Assembly (NCBI RefSeq): GCF_001514235.1
Contig: NZ_KQ948947.1
Location: forward strand, 40,581 to 104,580
From: Streptomyces caeruleatus
GTDB taxonomy: Bacteria; Actinomycetota; Actinomycetes; Streptomycetales; Streptomycetaceae
Reading direction: 5' to 3'
Length of the DNA stretch: 64,000 nt
Under the pieces are notes generated by a model. That model did not search any database. It was given only the letters and a program-made list of their open reading frames with translations, and had not been told where the DNA came from. Below, piece after piece: positions 44,443-53,353 of the stretch; the first letter of the stretch is position 1, and every line of letters begins with the position of its first letter. The translations under genes and the position numbers were made by a program.

Positions 44443-45376
44443 CCCGGGGAGCCCTCTGTGCAGCCGTCTGCTGACGCTCCGCCTCGGCCCACAGTTCCGT
44501 GAACTGGGTGATGTGGTCCTCGATGTGGTCGGGCTCGGCGCTCAGCAGGGTGCTGTCGGGGTTGTTCTCCTGGTCCGGCTTGGTCTCGTGGCAGAGTTCG
44601 CCGTCGAAGACGATGAAGTCGCTGACCCTGGGGCTGGACTCCATCAGCGACCGCACCGCGATACGCGCGTCGATGCCCCGCCTGCGCTGGCTGTCGCACA
44701 GCGCCCTGAGCTCCGGTGTGACCTCGTCCTCGGTCCGTACGATGAACAGGCGCCGGATCTCCACGCCCCGCCGCTTGATCGCCTTCTCCTGCGCGGCGAG
44801 GTACCGGTCGGCGGGGCCGCTGGTCCAGAACTCACGGTCCACCGAGGTGCTGGTCGCGTCGAGGGTCATCTTGACGCAGTCGGTGATGTCGATCAGCCAC
44901 TCGTGGTTCTCGCCGGGGCAGTCCGCGGTGCCGCTGCCGAGGCCCTCCATCATCTTGGCGAGGCGGCCCAGTTCCTTCTCGGCGAAGGCCTGCACGATGT
45001 CGCCGCCCCGCTCACGGACCTTGGTGTAGCCGAGGACGAGCCGGGTCACTTCGTCGGACCGCAGTACGGAGCCGTCCACCTGGCTGAACAGCTCCGTCGC
45101 GGCGAGGATCTCGTTGAAGCGCCGGTCGACCTTCTCGAACCGCTCCCCGAAGTCGATGAGGTACTGCACGATCAGTGCCGCGCTGCCGATGACGATGGAC
45201 GCCACCCACTGCCAGATGTTGCCGTCGTCCTGGTCCAGGATGCTGGTCAGCAGGAAGGCACCGCCCGCCGCCCCGGCGGTGATCACGATCCGCCAGAACA
45301 TCTTGGGCATGCGCGGCTCCGGACGCGGGGCCCCGTGCCCGTTGCCACCTGCTCCTAACGATGACGCTCCGCTCAT
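44426..45376 (-). CDS. Two-TM membrane protein, last gene of the unknown-function operon
   Basis: 316-residue protein. Two membrane helices near the N-terminus (FWRIVITAGAAGGAFLLTSIL and WQWVASIVIGSAALIVQYLI) are followed by a short coiled-coil-like segment (FGERFEKVDRRFNEIL) and a cytoplasmic domain of about 230 residues. The latter contains DREFWTSGPADRYLAAQEKAIKRRGVEIRRLFIV and RRGIDARIAVRSLME, a helix/strand alternation like PLD-like or Rossmann-type sensor domains, without an HKD motif. I do not recognise the family. It lies 40 bp after the SCO2521-like gene. A membrane-bound sensor or effector is plausible. Confidence 0.75.
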   Translation of the reverse strand: MSGASSLGAGGNGHGAPRPEPRMPKMFWRIVITAGAAGGAFLLTSILDQDDGNIWQWVASIVIGSAALIVQYLIDFGERFEKVDRRFNEILAATELFSQVDGSVLRSDEVTRLVLGYTKVRERGGDIVQAFAEKELGRLAKMMEGLGSGTADCPGENHEWLIDITDCVKMTLDATSTSVDREFWTSGPADRYLAAQEKAIKRRGVEIRRLFIVRTEDEVTPELRALCDSQRRRGIDARIAVRSLMESSPRVSDFIVFDGELCHETKPDQENNPDSTLLSAEPDHIEDHITQFTELWAEAERQQTAAQRAPRVTAET

Positions 45377-45416
45377 TTCTCATCCCCCGTCGGGTATTCG
45401 GTCCGGGACCCGTCCC

Positions 45417-46388
45417 TCAACTCGTGCTGAGCGCCTGGTGCGGCATCGCCACGGCCTGGAGGGCCAGTCGGTCCCTGATGCGCCGGCTCAGGTTCTCCCA
45501 CTGGCGGGAGAAGCCGGGTTTGTCCTCCAACACGTCCCACAGGTGGGACAGTGCGGGGTCCACGTGTGCGCGCGGCATCCACAGATGCAGCAGATGGACG
45601 ACGACCGGATGGAGCGCCTCGACCACCGAGGGTCCGTCTATGGCACCGATCCGGTTGTTGTCCAGCATGTGCTGAACTGTCGTCAAAAGCCAGTCGTGCA
45701 GGGCGAGATCCTCGCACAGGCCCGCTGCCGAGGCGGCCGGGATGCCCTCCGGCAGCCGTAGCTCCATGGTCCGCAGGCCGCCCTCGGCCACCGTGAAGTT
45801 CGCCAGCGACGCCCGCTCCCCCGCCGGGACCCGTCGCGCCACCCAACGCAGGCGTGTGGGACTGGACTTGAACGGCACCCTGCGGTCGAGCAGCGCATGG
45901 CGGCGGAGCTGCGCCAGCAGGCCCTCGGAGATCATTCCGAGGTCGAGCTCGCCCCGCCCCGCTCCCCGCAACACGCCGTCGGCGGTGGCTTGTTGGGGCA
46001 GCTTGCCGAAAGGTTCCACCAGGCCGGGGCGTACGAGGTACTGGCCCCACGGGCGCCGCATGTCGGGCCCGGTGGCCGGGAGGCTGAAGTACGCCGTCGA
46101 CTGCAGCAGCCGGCCCTCGGTCAGCACGGCGCGCGCCGCCACCGTACCCACGCCGCGCACCTTCGTGCCGTTGGAGGCGGGCAGTCGGCAGTCCACCCCG
46201 GTGAGGATCTCGGGGGAAAGGGCGTACATGCTGGGCCGTTCGGAGACCCGGACGTGTTCGTCGGCGCGCAGCCTGAGCAGCTGGGCGGCGGCCCGGGCGT
46301 CCAGGGCCTGGACGGACGGCAGCAGACAGGTGCGCACCTCACCGCAGGCGAGGACCGAACGCGCCGGTTGGCCGGGGGCCGCCGTCAT
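45417..46388 (-). CDS. SCO2521-family-like protein of unknown function
   Basis: 323-residue soluble protein (start SVLACGEVRTCLLPSVQALDARAAAQLLRL). It has no membrane segment, signal or recognisable catalytic motif. The centre (GRLLQSTAYFSLPATGPDMRRPWGQYLVRPG) is beta-rich, and the C-terminus (LCEDLALHDWLLTTVQHMLDNNRIG and further) is helical. Family assignment is from memory of the conserved streptomycete order. Its ATG starts 1 bp after the stop of the preceding gene. Confidence 0.75.
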   Translation of the reverse strand: MTAAPGQPARSVLACGEVRTCLLPSVQALDARAAAQLLRLRADEHVRVSERPSMYALSPEILTGVDCRLPASNGTKVRGVGTVAARAVLTEGRLLQSTAYFSLPATGPDMRRPWGQYLVRPGLVEPFGKLPQQATADGVLRGAGRGELDLGMISEGLLAQLRRHALLDRRVPFKSSPTRLRWVARRVPAGERASLANFTVAEGGLRTMELRLPEGIPAASAAGLCEDLALHDWLLTTVQHMLDNNRIGAIDGPSVVEALHPVVVHLLHLWMPRAHVDPALSHLWDVLEDKPGFSRQWENLSRRIRDRLALQAVAMPHQALSTS

Positions 46389-46389
46389 C

Positions 46390-47370
46390 TCAGGTCTCCT
46401 CGGCCTCGGAGGAGTCGCCGGGCTCCTCGTAGAAGACGTACGTGGCGCGCTGGGCGACCGCGGCCGGGACCGGCATCCCTTCGGCCGCCGACCGCTCGGC
46501 GACCTGCCGCAGCGCCCCGGCGTCGACGTCCGTCTGGTCGAGGATGAGCCGTACGGCGTCCTCTACGGCGAGGAAGCGATTCGGCATCAGGGTGCAGGTG
46601 CGGTAGGCGCTGAAGGCGGCCTTGGTGTCGGTGAGCCTGGTCAGCGGGGGCAGCCGGTCCCAGTCGTGCGGGAAGTCCTCGCCCTCCCAGTCCTTCGGGA
46701 CCAGCACGGGTTCGCCCAGGTGCCGTAACAGGCCGAGGCGGGCCAGTTGCCAGACGGCCGCCAGGAACGGGCAGGACCACAGGCGCTTGCCGTCCCGCTC
46801 GGACCACAGCTCGACGTCCATGAAGACCGAGTGGTTGCGGGCCGCGGTCTCCTGGGGCGGTTCCCAGCCCTTGACCGCGCCGAGGGCGCTGCGGGAGGTC
46901 GAGGGGGTGCGTTGGCCGTTGGGGAGCCAGCCGGTCTGGCTGACGGGTGGGCGGGAGCCGTAGGTGCCGGGGGGCGGTGACTCGACGAGGCGGTGCATGA
47001 CCGATTCCGCGAGTTCTATGCGGTCGGCGACCGCGCAGCTCGACTCGCGGGCCAGGTAGTCGATGACGAGGCCGGCCTTCTCGGCCTCCTTGAGGATCAT
47101 CGGGATCAGCTCGGCCGGGGTGGAGAAGCGGGTGAAGTAGTCGTCGATCAGGAAGCAGGTGCTGATGCGGGGGCGCTTGCTGCGGCGGGCGGCCGAGGCG
47201 CGTACCGCGTCCGCCCAGACCCGTACCTCGGCGAAGTGCTCGCCCAGCCGCTTGGGGCCCGCCTCGAAGTCCTCCATGTAGAGGTGGCCGAGCTCCAGCG
47301 AGAGGTGGGCGAGCGGCACGGACTTGGTGACGGGCTCGGCGGTGGTCTCCCGGAAGGCGGTGTCGGTCAT
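46390..47370 (-). CDS. SCO2522-family-like protein of unknown function
   Basis: 326-residue soluble protein. Conserved-looking parts: VPLAHLSLELGHLYMEDFEAG, STCFLIDDYFTRFSTPAELIPMILKEAEKAGLVIDYLARESSC (parallel alpha/beta character) and WSCPFLAAVWQLARLGLLR. No known catalytic motif. The start ATG overlaps the P-loop gene's stop by 4 nt, so it is made with that protein. Confidence 0.75.
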   Translation of the reverse strand: MTDTAFRETTAEPVTKSVPLAHLSLELGHLYMEDFEAGPKRLGEHFAEVRVWADAVRASAARRSKRPRISTCFLIDDYFTRFSTPAELIPMILKEAEKAGLVIDYLARESSCAVADRIELAESVMHRLVESPPPGTYGSRPPVSQTGWLPNGQRTPSTSRSALGAVKGWEPPQETAARNHSVFMDVELWSERDGKRLWSCPFLAAVWQLARLGLLRHLGEPVLVPKDWEGEDFPHDWDRLPPLTRLTDTKAAFSAYRTCTLMPNRFLAVEDAVRLILDQTDVDAGALRQVAERSAAEGMPVPAAVAQRATYVFYEEPGDSSEAEET

Positions 47371-48284
47371 GCCTCCTCCCAGTACTTGTCGTCGGTCAGC
47401 CGTACGGAGAGCTGCCGCAGCGCTTCCCAGGTCGCCTCGTTGGCGATCTGGCTGTCGAGCACGTCCTCGTCGGTGATGAGCTGCTCACGCCACTGGAGGA
47501 CCGGTTCGAGGGGTACGGAGCCGAGGACCTGGCTGTAGCCGATGCCGTGGGTGGAGGCGAGCTGCTTGAGGTCGCCGTCGGCCTTGCGCATCCACGCCGA
47601 CTGGGTGGGCGAGACCTGGGACCAGAGCGGGGATTCGGGGTCGGGCACGGCGGCCCTCACGAAGCGGATGGAGTTGCGCAGTGCCGCTTCGTCGTGGCCT
47701 CGGTCGGCGCCGCCGGCGACGATGCCGCGCTTGCCGAAGACCAGGCTGGCGGCGGCCGCCACATGCTGGCGGGTCCAGCGGTGGAAGACCAGCCAGCGGG
47801 CCGTGACGTCGCGCATCTCGGGCTGTGCGGTGGCTTCCAGGGCCATGTCGACGGCGTAGGAGCGGCCGGCGCTGAGGTCGACGACGACCAGGTCGAACTC
47901 GTAGTACAGCGTCATCAGCAGGTCGACGCAGCGGCGCAGGTTGTCGTCGCTGGTGGCGAACTCGCCGCCGCTGACGTCACCGGGCATCAGCACCAGCCGG
48001 CCGCAGCCGGGCGGCGGGTAGCGCAGCACCTGGTGCTCGGTTTCGGACCAGACGTCGATCCGGGCGGGTTCGCTGACCTCGCCGGTCAGATAGGCGTGCA
48101 GGCCGCGGTCCTCGGTGGCCTGGCGGGCGTCGGCCACGTCGAAGACGGCCGCCGCGGTGGGCGAGCCGAAGTCGAAGTCGAGGTAGCAGACGTCGTCGCC
48201 GGCCAGCGCCCGGTGGTAGGCGAGGTTGGCACTGGTCACGGAGCGGCCCGTGCCTCCCTTGTCGGAGGCGGCGAAGATCAGCAC
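47367..48284 (-). CDS. Deviant P-loop ATPase (MinD/ParA-like, SCO2523-type)
   Basis: 305-residue SIMIBI-class P-loop protein. The deviant Walker A is at the very N-terminus: SDKGGTGRSVTSANLAYHRAL with signature Lys9, but Arg14 stands where the P-loop lysine of KGGxGKT is normal. DVCYLDFDFGSPTA (A' motif) and DLVVVDLSAGRSYAVDMAL (Walker B-like) follow. It probably binds nucleotide but may hydrolyse it poorly. It starts at GTG 48284, 3 bp after the previous gene. It is the only recognised NTPase of the operon and a likely switch for the complex. Confidence 0.85.
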   Translation of the reverse strand: MLIFAASDKGGTGRSVTSANLAYHRALAGDDVCYLDFDFGSPTAAAVFDVADARQATEDRGLHAYLTGEVSEPARIDVWSETEHQVLRYPPPGCGRLVLMPGDVSGGEFATSDDNLRRCVDLLMTLYYEFDLVVVDLSAGRSYAVDMALEATAQPEMRDVTARWLVFHRWTRQHVAAAASLVFGKRGIVAGGADRGHDEAALRNSIRFVRAAVPDPESPLWSQVSPTQSAWMRKADGDLKQLASTHGIGYSQVLGSVPLEPVLQWREQLITDEDVLDSQIANEATWEALRQLSVRLTDDKYWEEA

Positions 48285-48287
48285 GGT

Positions 48288-50129
48288 TCACACTCCCCGG
48301 TCCGCGGCCTCGCGGGCGCGGGCGAGCGAGTCGAGCTGTCCCAGCACGTCGAGCGTCAACGAGTAGGCGGTGCCGGGCCGTTCGTCCGCGAGGTCCCGGG
48401 CGCGACGCAACTTGACCTCGATGTTGCGGAGTTGCATGCCGTGGCGGCCGTCGTCGTTCGGCGCGGACTCCAACTGCTCGTTGCCGAGGAGATGGGTGGA
48501 CTCGCTGAGTAACGCCCTGGTCAGCTCGGTCAGTTCGAGGCTGCGGATCGGTGGCTGCTTGTACATCTCGTGGACCTGGACCATCGCCTCGACGACCCGC
48601 TCGGTGATGGCCCAGGACACCGGCCCGTGGTGGGCGGGTGAGTCGGGGTACACGGCGAACACGTTGTCCCAGATGCCGACGCCCTCGCCGTCGCTGATTC
48701 GGCGCCGCCACATATGGCCGAAGACGTCCTCGGCCAGCCGGAGCAGCCGGTCGTGCGCGTTCAGGTTGCGGGAGAGCGTGCACAGCTGCACGGTCCGCTT
48801 CAGCAGCTGGGCCGAGAAGTCGGTCATCTTCCACTGCATCGGCAGGCCGGTCCGCTCACTGCCCTGCAACGGCAGGGTGACGCCGGGGTTGTGCAGCTGG
48901 ATGACGGGGTCGTGACGCGTCATGCGGCTGGTGATGCGGGCGCGTTCAGCGAGGCGTTCCATGATGTTGACCGTGCGGGTCAGGTCGTCGTCGGTGGCCC
49001 GGCGCCGCATCAGGTCGTGGACGAGAATGGCGGCGACGGACAGGGAGAAGTACTCGGACTCCAGCTTCTGTCCCGTCGTGCGCCAGGGAATGTCCTCCAG
49101 GGGCCAGCGGTCCGGGTCGAAGCGGGCGATGCCGGACCAGAACTGCTGGGTCAGCTCCCAGCGCAGCCGGAGCGCCTCGGCGAGCTTCTGCTGTTCGGCG
49201 TTGAGCAGGCCGAGGGTGAGGGTGCGGTCGGAGAACAGGTCCTGGATACCGTCGAGGGCGACCACGGTGAAGTACAGGTACGGCACCGGGTTGGCGACGC
49301 CCTCGGGCTGCGACCCGATGGGTTCGTTGGTCTCGATCTCGGGGGCGTCCCGCACCAGGCTCCACGCCCAGCCGCATTCGAAGAGCTGGTTCTCGTCCTT
49401 GAGCCCTTCCTGGACGTCGATACCGAGGCTCATGCTCTCGACGATCGCGGCGCGCAGCGGACGGAAGCGGTTCTGGAACTTGTTCAGCACCTGCCGCTGC
49501 GACTGTCTGCCCTGGCCGAGGAGTTCGACGAGAGTACGGCCCTGCGAGGAGTCGGTGTCGAAGACGTTGACGGTGAAGGAGCGCAGCAGACTCACCATGG
49601 CGGCGGTGAGCCGGTTGCTGGTGGCGGTGCGCAGCTCCCCGATCGTCTCCTGGACGTCGCTGCGCCGGGTCTTGGACTCGTAGGTCTTGAGGAAGCCGAG
49701 CACGGCCAGGCACAGGGTGATCGACATCGAGAAGGAGTCGACCACGCCGAGTTCACGCTGTTCTTCGCTGAGGTCCCTGGTCTCGTCCCGGGACGTGTAG
49801 TAGTAACCGCCCGCGAAGGTGGGCCTCTTGTCCTCCCCCGTATGGGTGCGCATGAAGTCGGCGGCAGCCATGACGATGTTGGCCGGGAGGTCCAGTCGGC
49901 CACCGGCCTTCCTCATCACCTGAAGGACGTCATCCTGCGTGGTGTCGGGCTGGTCCAGGCGGAACGCCGGGATCTCCGTGGCCGGGTACAGCAGGCACAG
50001 CAAGCGCTCGGCATCCGCGACGCTGCTCTGCTTGCCCCATTTACCCCACTCCCACTCGCCGTTCTCGAACGAGTGGCGGGCCACCGCCTGCCAAATGTCC
50101 AGCAGATGCTGGCGTGGCTTGATCTGCAT
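48288..50129 (-). CDS. Large helical protein (SCO2524-family-like)
   Basis: 613-residue soluble protein, almost wholly helical by inspection (RQHLLDIWQAVARHSFENGEWEWGKWG at the start, EQQKLAEALRLRWELTQQFW in the middle). It has no membrane helix and no known catalytic motif; it could be a scaffold. The C-terminal 90 residues (GMQLRNIEVKLRRARDLADERPG) look like a coiled coil. It is the largest member of the operon, 83 bp after the methyltransferase gene. Confidence 0.78.
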   Translation of the reverse strand: MQIKPRQHLLDIWQAVARHSFENGEWEWGKWGKQSSVADAERLLCLLYPATEIPAFRLDQPDTTQDDVLQVMRKAGGRLDLPANIVMAAADFMRTHTGEDKRPTFAGGYYYTSRDETRDLSEEQRELGVVDSFSMSITLCLAVLGFLKTYESKTRRSDVQETIGELRTATSNRLTAAMVSLLRSFTVNVFDTDSSQGRTLVELLGQGRQSQRQVLNKFQNRFRPLRAAIVESMSLGIDVQEGLKDENQLFECGWAWSLVRDAPEIETNEPIGSQPEGVANPVPYLYFTVVALDGIQDLFSDRTLTLGLLNAEQQKLAEALRLRWELTQQFWSGIARFDPDRWPLEDIPWRTTGQKLESEYFSLSVAAILVHDLMRRRATDDDLTRTVNIMERLAERARITSRMTRHDPVIQLHNPGVTLPLQGSERTGLPMQWKMTDFSAQLLKRTVQLCTLSRNLNAHDRLLRLAEDVFGHMWRRRISDGEGVGIWDNVFAVYPDSPAHHGPVSWAITERVVEAMVQVHEMYKQPPIRSLELTELTRALLSESTHLLGNEQLESAPNDDGRHGMQLRNIEVKLRRARDLADERPGTAYSLTLDVLGQLDSLARAREAADRGV

Positions 50130-50212
50130 CCCATGCCCCTCACACAGGTCGCACTGCCATCACTTGAGGAATATCGCTGTGCTGTTGTGAAGACTCACCG
50201 CTCAGCCGCCGT

Positions 50213-51004
50213 TCAGCCGACCGGAATGAGCGAATCCGAATTCCGCCAACCGTAGGCGACGATCATTCCCGAATACCCGTCGCGCACCTCGGCCGCGGAT
50301 TCGAGTCGCCGTACCTCGAAGTCGCCCGCGAATGCCTCCAGGCTCGCACGGACCTCGGATTCTCCCACGTCACATGCCGGGAAGAAATGCTCACCCGTGT
50401 GATAGCCCTTCGAATGTTCCATGAAGGCGGCGGCGAAGGGGGCCCCGGGGGCCAGGGCACGCAGGAAACGCTCGACGGCGAGTGAGAACTCCTGATGGGA
50501 CGTGGTCATCGACTCGGCGACGAAGAACATCGTCCCCATGGACCACTGGCGCCGGTACCGCGCCAGGTCGAACAGGTTGCCCTGCTCGACCGAGACGACC
50601 TTGCGGAATCTCTCACGCGGGGCCACGCCAAGGGAGTCGTACGCCTCGGACTCGCACAGGACGTCCCAGAACTGGTCCCAGTTCCGGTCGTAGCAGTCGA
50701 CCTGGCGGGTGAGGTACCGGACGTTCGCGGGCGAGCGCTCGAAGAGGGTGATCTCGTCGCACCACGGCATCATCGCGAGTGCGGGATAGAGATTGGCACC
50801 GGCGCCTACGTCGATACCGGAGACGGGACCACTGCCCTGCTTCCGGAAATGACCGCCGAAATGATCCCGGATCATGTGCAGGATCTCCGCGTCCTCTGCC
50901 TGTAAGTCGCGGTAGTTGTGATCAACGTAGGCGATCGGGTCGAACGCCGCCCAGCGCACATCTTTGTTCTTCAACTGGACGTCCCCCGACGATCTCTGGG
51001 TCAT
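50213..51004 (-). CDS. SAM-dependent methyltransferase (SCO2525-type, NNMT/PNMT/TEMT-like)
   Basis: 263-residue methyltransferase. N-terminal FDPIAYVDHNYRDLQAEDAEIL resembles the substrate lid of the NNMT/PNMT/TEMT group. SAM motif I is VSGIDVGAGANLYPALAM (about 61-78), and the post-I acidic residue is in EITLFERSPANVRYL. The C-terminus forms the usual Rossmann end (FEVRRLESAAEVRDGYSGMIVAYGWR). The ATG at 51004 has only a weak ribosome site; a TTG start ten codons in is an alternative (after GGGGGACGTCCAG). It is the promoter-proximal gene. It may methylate a small molecule or a partner protein. Confidence 0.85.
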   Translation of the reverse strand: MTQRSSGDVQLKNKDVRWAAFDPIAYVDHNYRDLQAEDAEILHMIRDHFGGHFRKQGSGPVSGIDVGAGANLYPALAMMPWCDEITLFERSPANVRYLTRQVDCYDRNWDQFWDVLCESEAYDSLGVAPRERFRKVVSVEQGNLFDLARYRRQWSMGTMFFVAESMTTSHQEFSLAVERFLRALAPGAPFAAAFMEHSKGYHTGEHFFPACDVGESEVRASLEAFAGDFEVRRLESAAEVRDGYSGMIVAYGWRNSDSLIPVG

Positions 51005-51184
51005 TCACTCACGGTACCAAAAGAAGGCGCACCGGGAGCGCGTCGAGGCATAAGACCCTCGCCCTCTTGTTCCATGGAATGGCCCTGCTCAAGATGGGCT
51101 GATCTCGAACCGAGCGCCTGAAACGGCAGGCAACGGGTGCTCACCCGCACGAGTGACTCCAATCCATCACATAGGGGGCAGTTG

Positions 51185-51718
51185 ATGGCTATGCCGGAGG
51201 AACGTTTCCCTGCGCTGGGTCGCCGCTCCGACCAGGCGTTCTTCGCCGACAGCAGTGACCGGCCGTTGACGATGAGGGGCGTCACCGAGGCGGATCTGCC
51301 CGAGCTCCTGCGCGTGGACAGGGAGGTCTTTCCGGAGGACCCGTACCCCTACTTCGTACTGCGGCAGCACCTGGACGTCCACGGCGACCGCGTCCTTGTC
51401 CTGGACGACGGGGAGTGCCTGCACGGGTACGTCCTCTTCGTCACCACCTCGGACGGCTTCGTGACGTGGGTGCTGAGCCTGGCCGTCAGCGCGGACCAGC
51501 GGGGGCGGGGGCTGGGCAAGCGGCTGATGCTGGAGGTGCTGCGGCAGCTGCGCAGGGAGCGGGTGCGCGAGGTGCGGCTGACGGTGGAGCCGACGAACGC
51601 GGCGGCGATCATGCTGTACCGGACGCTGGGGTTCGCCGCGGAGGGTGGGGTGCGCAGGGATTATCTGGGCCCTGGGGAGGACCGGCTCATCATGAGACTG
51701 GGGTTGGGCCAGGGGTAG
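51185..51718 (+). CDS. GNAT-family acetyltransferase
   Basis: 177-residue protein with GNAT motifs: LTMRGVTEADLPELLRVDREVFPEDPYPYFVLRQ, the acetyl-CoA loop VSADQRGRGLGKRLMLEVL (RGRGLG), and VEPTNAAAIMLYRTLGF. This pattern is like the RimI group, which acetylates protein N-termini. GGGGG precedes ATG 51185. It is divergent from the methyltransferase operon and shares its intergenic region, so joint control is possible. Confidence 0.88.
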   Translation: MAMPEERFPALGRRSDQAFFADSSDRPLTMRGVTEADLPELLRVDREVFPEDPYPYFVLRQHLDVHGDRVLVLDDGECLHGYVLFVTTSDGFVTWVLSLAVSADQRGRGLGKRLMLEVLRQLRRERVREVRLTVEPTNAAAIMLYRTLGFAAEGGVRRDYLGPGEDRLIMRLGLGQG

Positions 51719-51801
51719 TAGTGCCCCGGGGGTAATCCCCCGCCCCCATACGGGAGTTACCGGGATGTGACGTTCCGTCCGTCTCGGCCAGGCTGCTGTG
51801 C

Positions 51802-53283
51802 ATGAAGCAGATCGCGAAGAGTGCCGCCCTGATCGCCGCCGCGTCCGGAGTCGTCTTCGGGCTCGTCACCCCGCTCACCGCGGCCGCCACCGGTGCGCCC
51901 ACACCTCTGAAGTGGGGCAAGTGCGAGGGCGAGGGGCTCGATCCACGCCAGCGGTGCGCGACCGTGTCCGTGCCGATGGACTACGCCGACCCCGGCGGCG
52001 AGCGGATCGACATCGCCGTCTCCCGCATCCCCAGCGAGAAGCCGTCCGCCCGCCGGGGCGCGCTGCTGCTGATCGCCGGCGGCCCCGGCGGGCACAGCCT
52101 CGCCGAACCCTCGGACAAGGGGCAGCGGCTGCCGAAGAAAGTGCGGGAAACCTACGACCTGATCGGGTTCGCCCCGCGCGGCAACGCGCCCTCCACGCCG
52201 GTCAGTTGTGACGTCGAGCAGCGTGACCTCGCCCGCACGGCCCTGCGCCCCTGGCCCGCCCCGGACGGGTCCGTCTCCGAGAACATGGACACCGCCCGGC
52301 GCATCTCGGACGCCTGCGCACGCAACGGCGGCGAGCTGATGAAGCACATCAGCACCAAGAACAACGCCCGCGACATCGACAGCATCCGAGCCGCCCTCGG
52401 CGAGCGCAGGCTGTCCGCCTGGGGGGACTCGTACGGCACCTACATCGGCGCCACCTTCGCCACGCTGTTCCCGCACCGCACCGACCGCATCGTGCTGGAC
52501 AGCAACGACAACCCCGACCCCGTGCGGGCGGAGCGCGCCTGGCTGGAGTCGTTCGAGGCGGGCGTCGAGGACAACTTCCCCGAGTTCGCCAAGTGGGCCT
52601 CCGGGCCCGCCAACCCGGACCGTGTCGCCGGCACCCCGGCCGAGGTGCGCTCGCGTTTCCTCGCCCTCGCCGCCCGCCTGGACCGCGAGCCCCTCCCCTG
52701 GCCCGGCGCCAACCCGGCGGAGCTCGACGGCAACGGGCTGCGCCAGACGATGCTGGACAGCCTGTACGACCCCGAGGACTACCCGGTACTGGCGAAGCTG
52801 ATGCTGGCCGCCGACGCCGGCAAGCTGCCGCCGGCGCCGGCGAACCCGCCGGAGGAGATGCTGCAGAACTACCTCGCGGTCGGCGCGGCGACCATCTGCA
52901 ACGACGCCGCCTGGCCGAGGTCGGCCGCGGTGTACGAGAAGGGCGTCGCCGAGAGCCGGGCCAAGTACCCGCTGACCGCGGGCATGCCGAGGAACGCCAT
53001 GGTCTGCGCCGCCTGGCACCGGCAGCCGAGCGAGGCACCGCCCCGGGTGACCGACCACGGGCCGTCCAACGTCCTGCTGGTGCAGAACCAACGGGACGTG
53101 GCCACCCCGCTGAGCGGCGCCCTGAAGATGCGCGAGGCCCTCGGCCGCCGGGCCGTCCTGGTCACCGTGAACTCCACCGGCCACGGCGCCTACCTGGAGA
53201 ACGGGAACGCGTGCGGGGACGCGACGGTGTCCCGGTTCCTGGCTACAGGACAGCGACCGGCCGGGGACCACTACTGCGAGTAG
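51802..53283 (+). CDS. Secreted alpha/beta hydrolase (tripeptidyl aminopeptidase type)
   Basis: 493-residue secreted peptidase like the streptomycete SlpD/SlpE/Tap enzymes. Signal peptide about 1-30 (AKSAALIAAASGVVFGLVTPLTAAAT). Oxyanion-hole region LLIAGGPGGHS with IGFAPRGNAPS, nucleophile in AWGDSYGTYIG, Asp in LLVQNQRDVATP, and His in NSTGHGAYLE. Cysteines CEGEG/CATVS and others could form disulfides. It removes short peptides from N-termini in family members. The start is ATG 51802. Confidence 0.92.
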   Translation: MKQIAKSAALIAAASGVVFGLVTPLTAAATGAPTPLKWGKCEGEGLDPRQRCATVSVPMDYADPGGERIDIAVSRIPSEKPSARRGALLLIAGGPGGHSLAEPSDKGQRLPKKVRETYDLIGFAPRGNAPSTPVSCDVEQRDLARTALRPWPAPDGSVSENMDTARRISDACARNGGELMKHISTKNNARDIDSIRAALGERRLSAWGDSYGTYIGATFATLFPHRTDRIVLDSNDNPDPVRAERAWLESFEAGVEDNFPEFAKWASGPANPDRVAGTPAEVRSRFLALAARLDREPLPWPGANPAELDGNGLRQTMLDSLYDPEDYPVLAKLMLAADAGKLPPAPANPPEEMLQNYLAVGAATICNDAAWPRSAAVYEKGVAESRAKYPLTAGMPRNAMVCAAWHRQPSEAPPRVTDHGPSNVLLVQNQRDVATPLSGALKMREALGRRAVLVTVNSTGHGAYLENGNACGDATVSRFLATGQRPAGDHYCE

Positions 53284-53353
53284 CCGCGCCCGGCGCACTG
53301 CGGACGAGCAGGACGTCGCCGGCCGTCAGGTCACCGTGAACGCTGTCGGAGGG

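Noticed and set aside
48714..50255. Long plus-strand open frames opposite the methyltransferase/P-loop operon, and similarly 34995-36509 opposite glyS
   Set aside because: These are antisense shadows in high-G+C DNA. The opposite strand holds coherent protein families with overlapping starts and stops.
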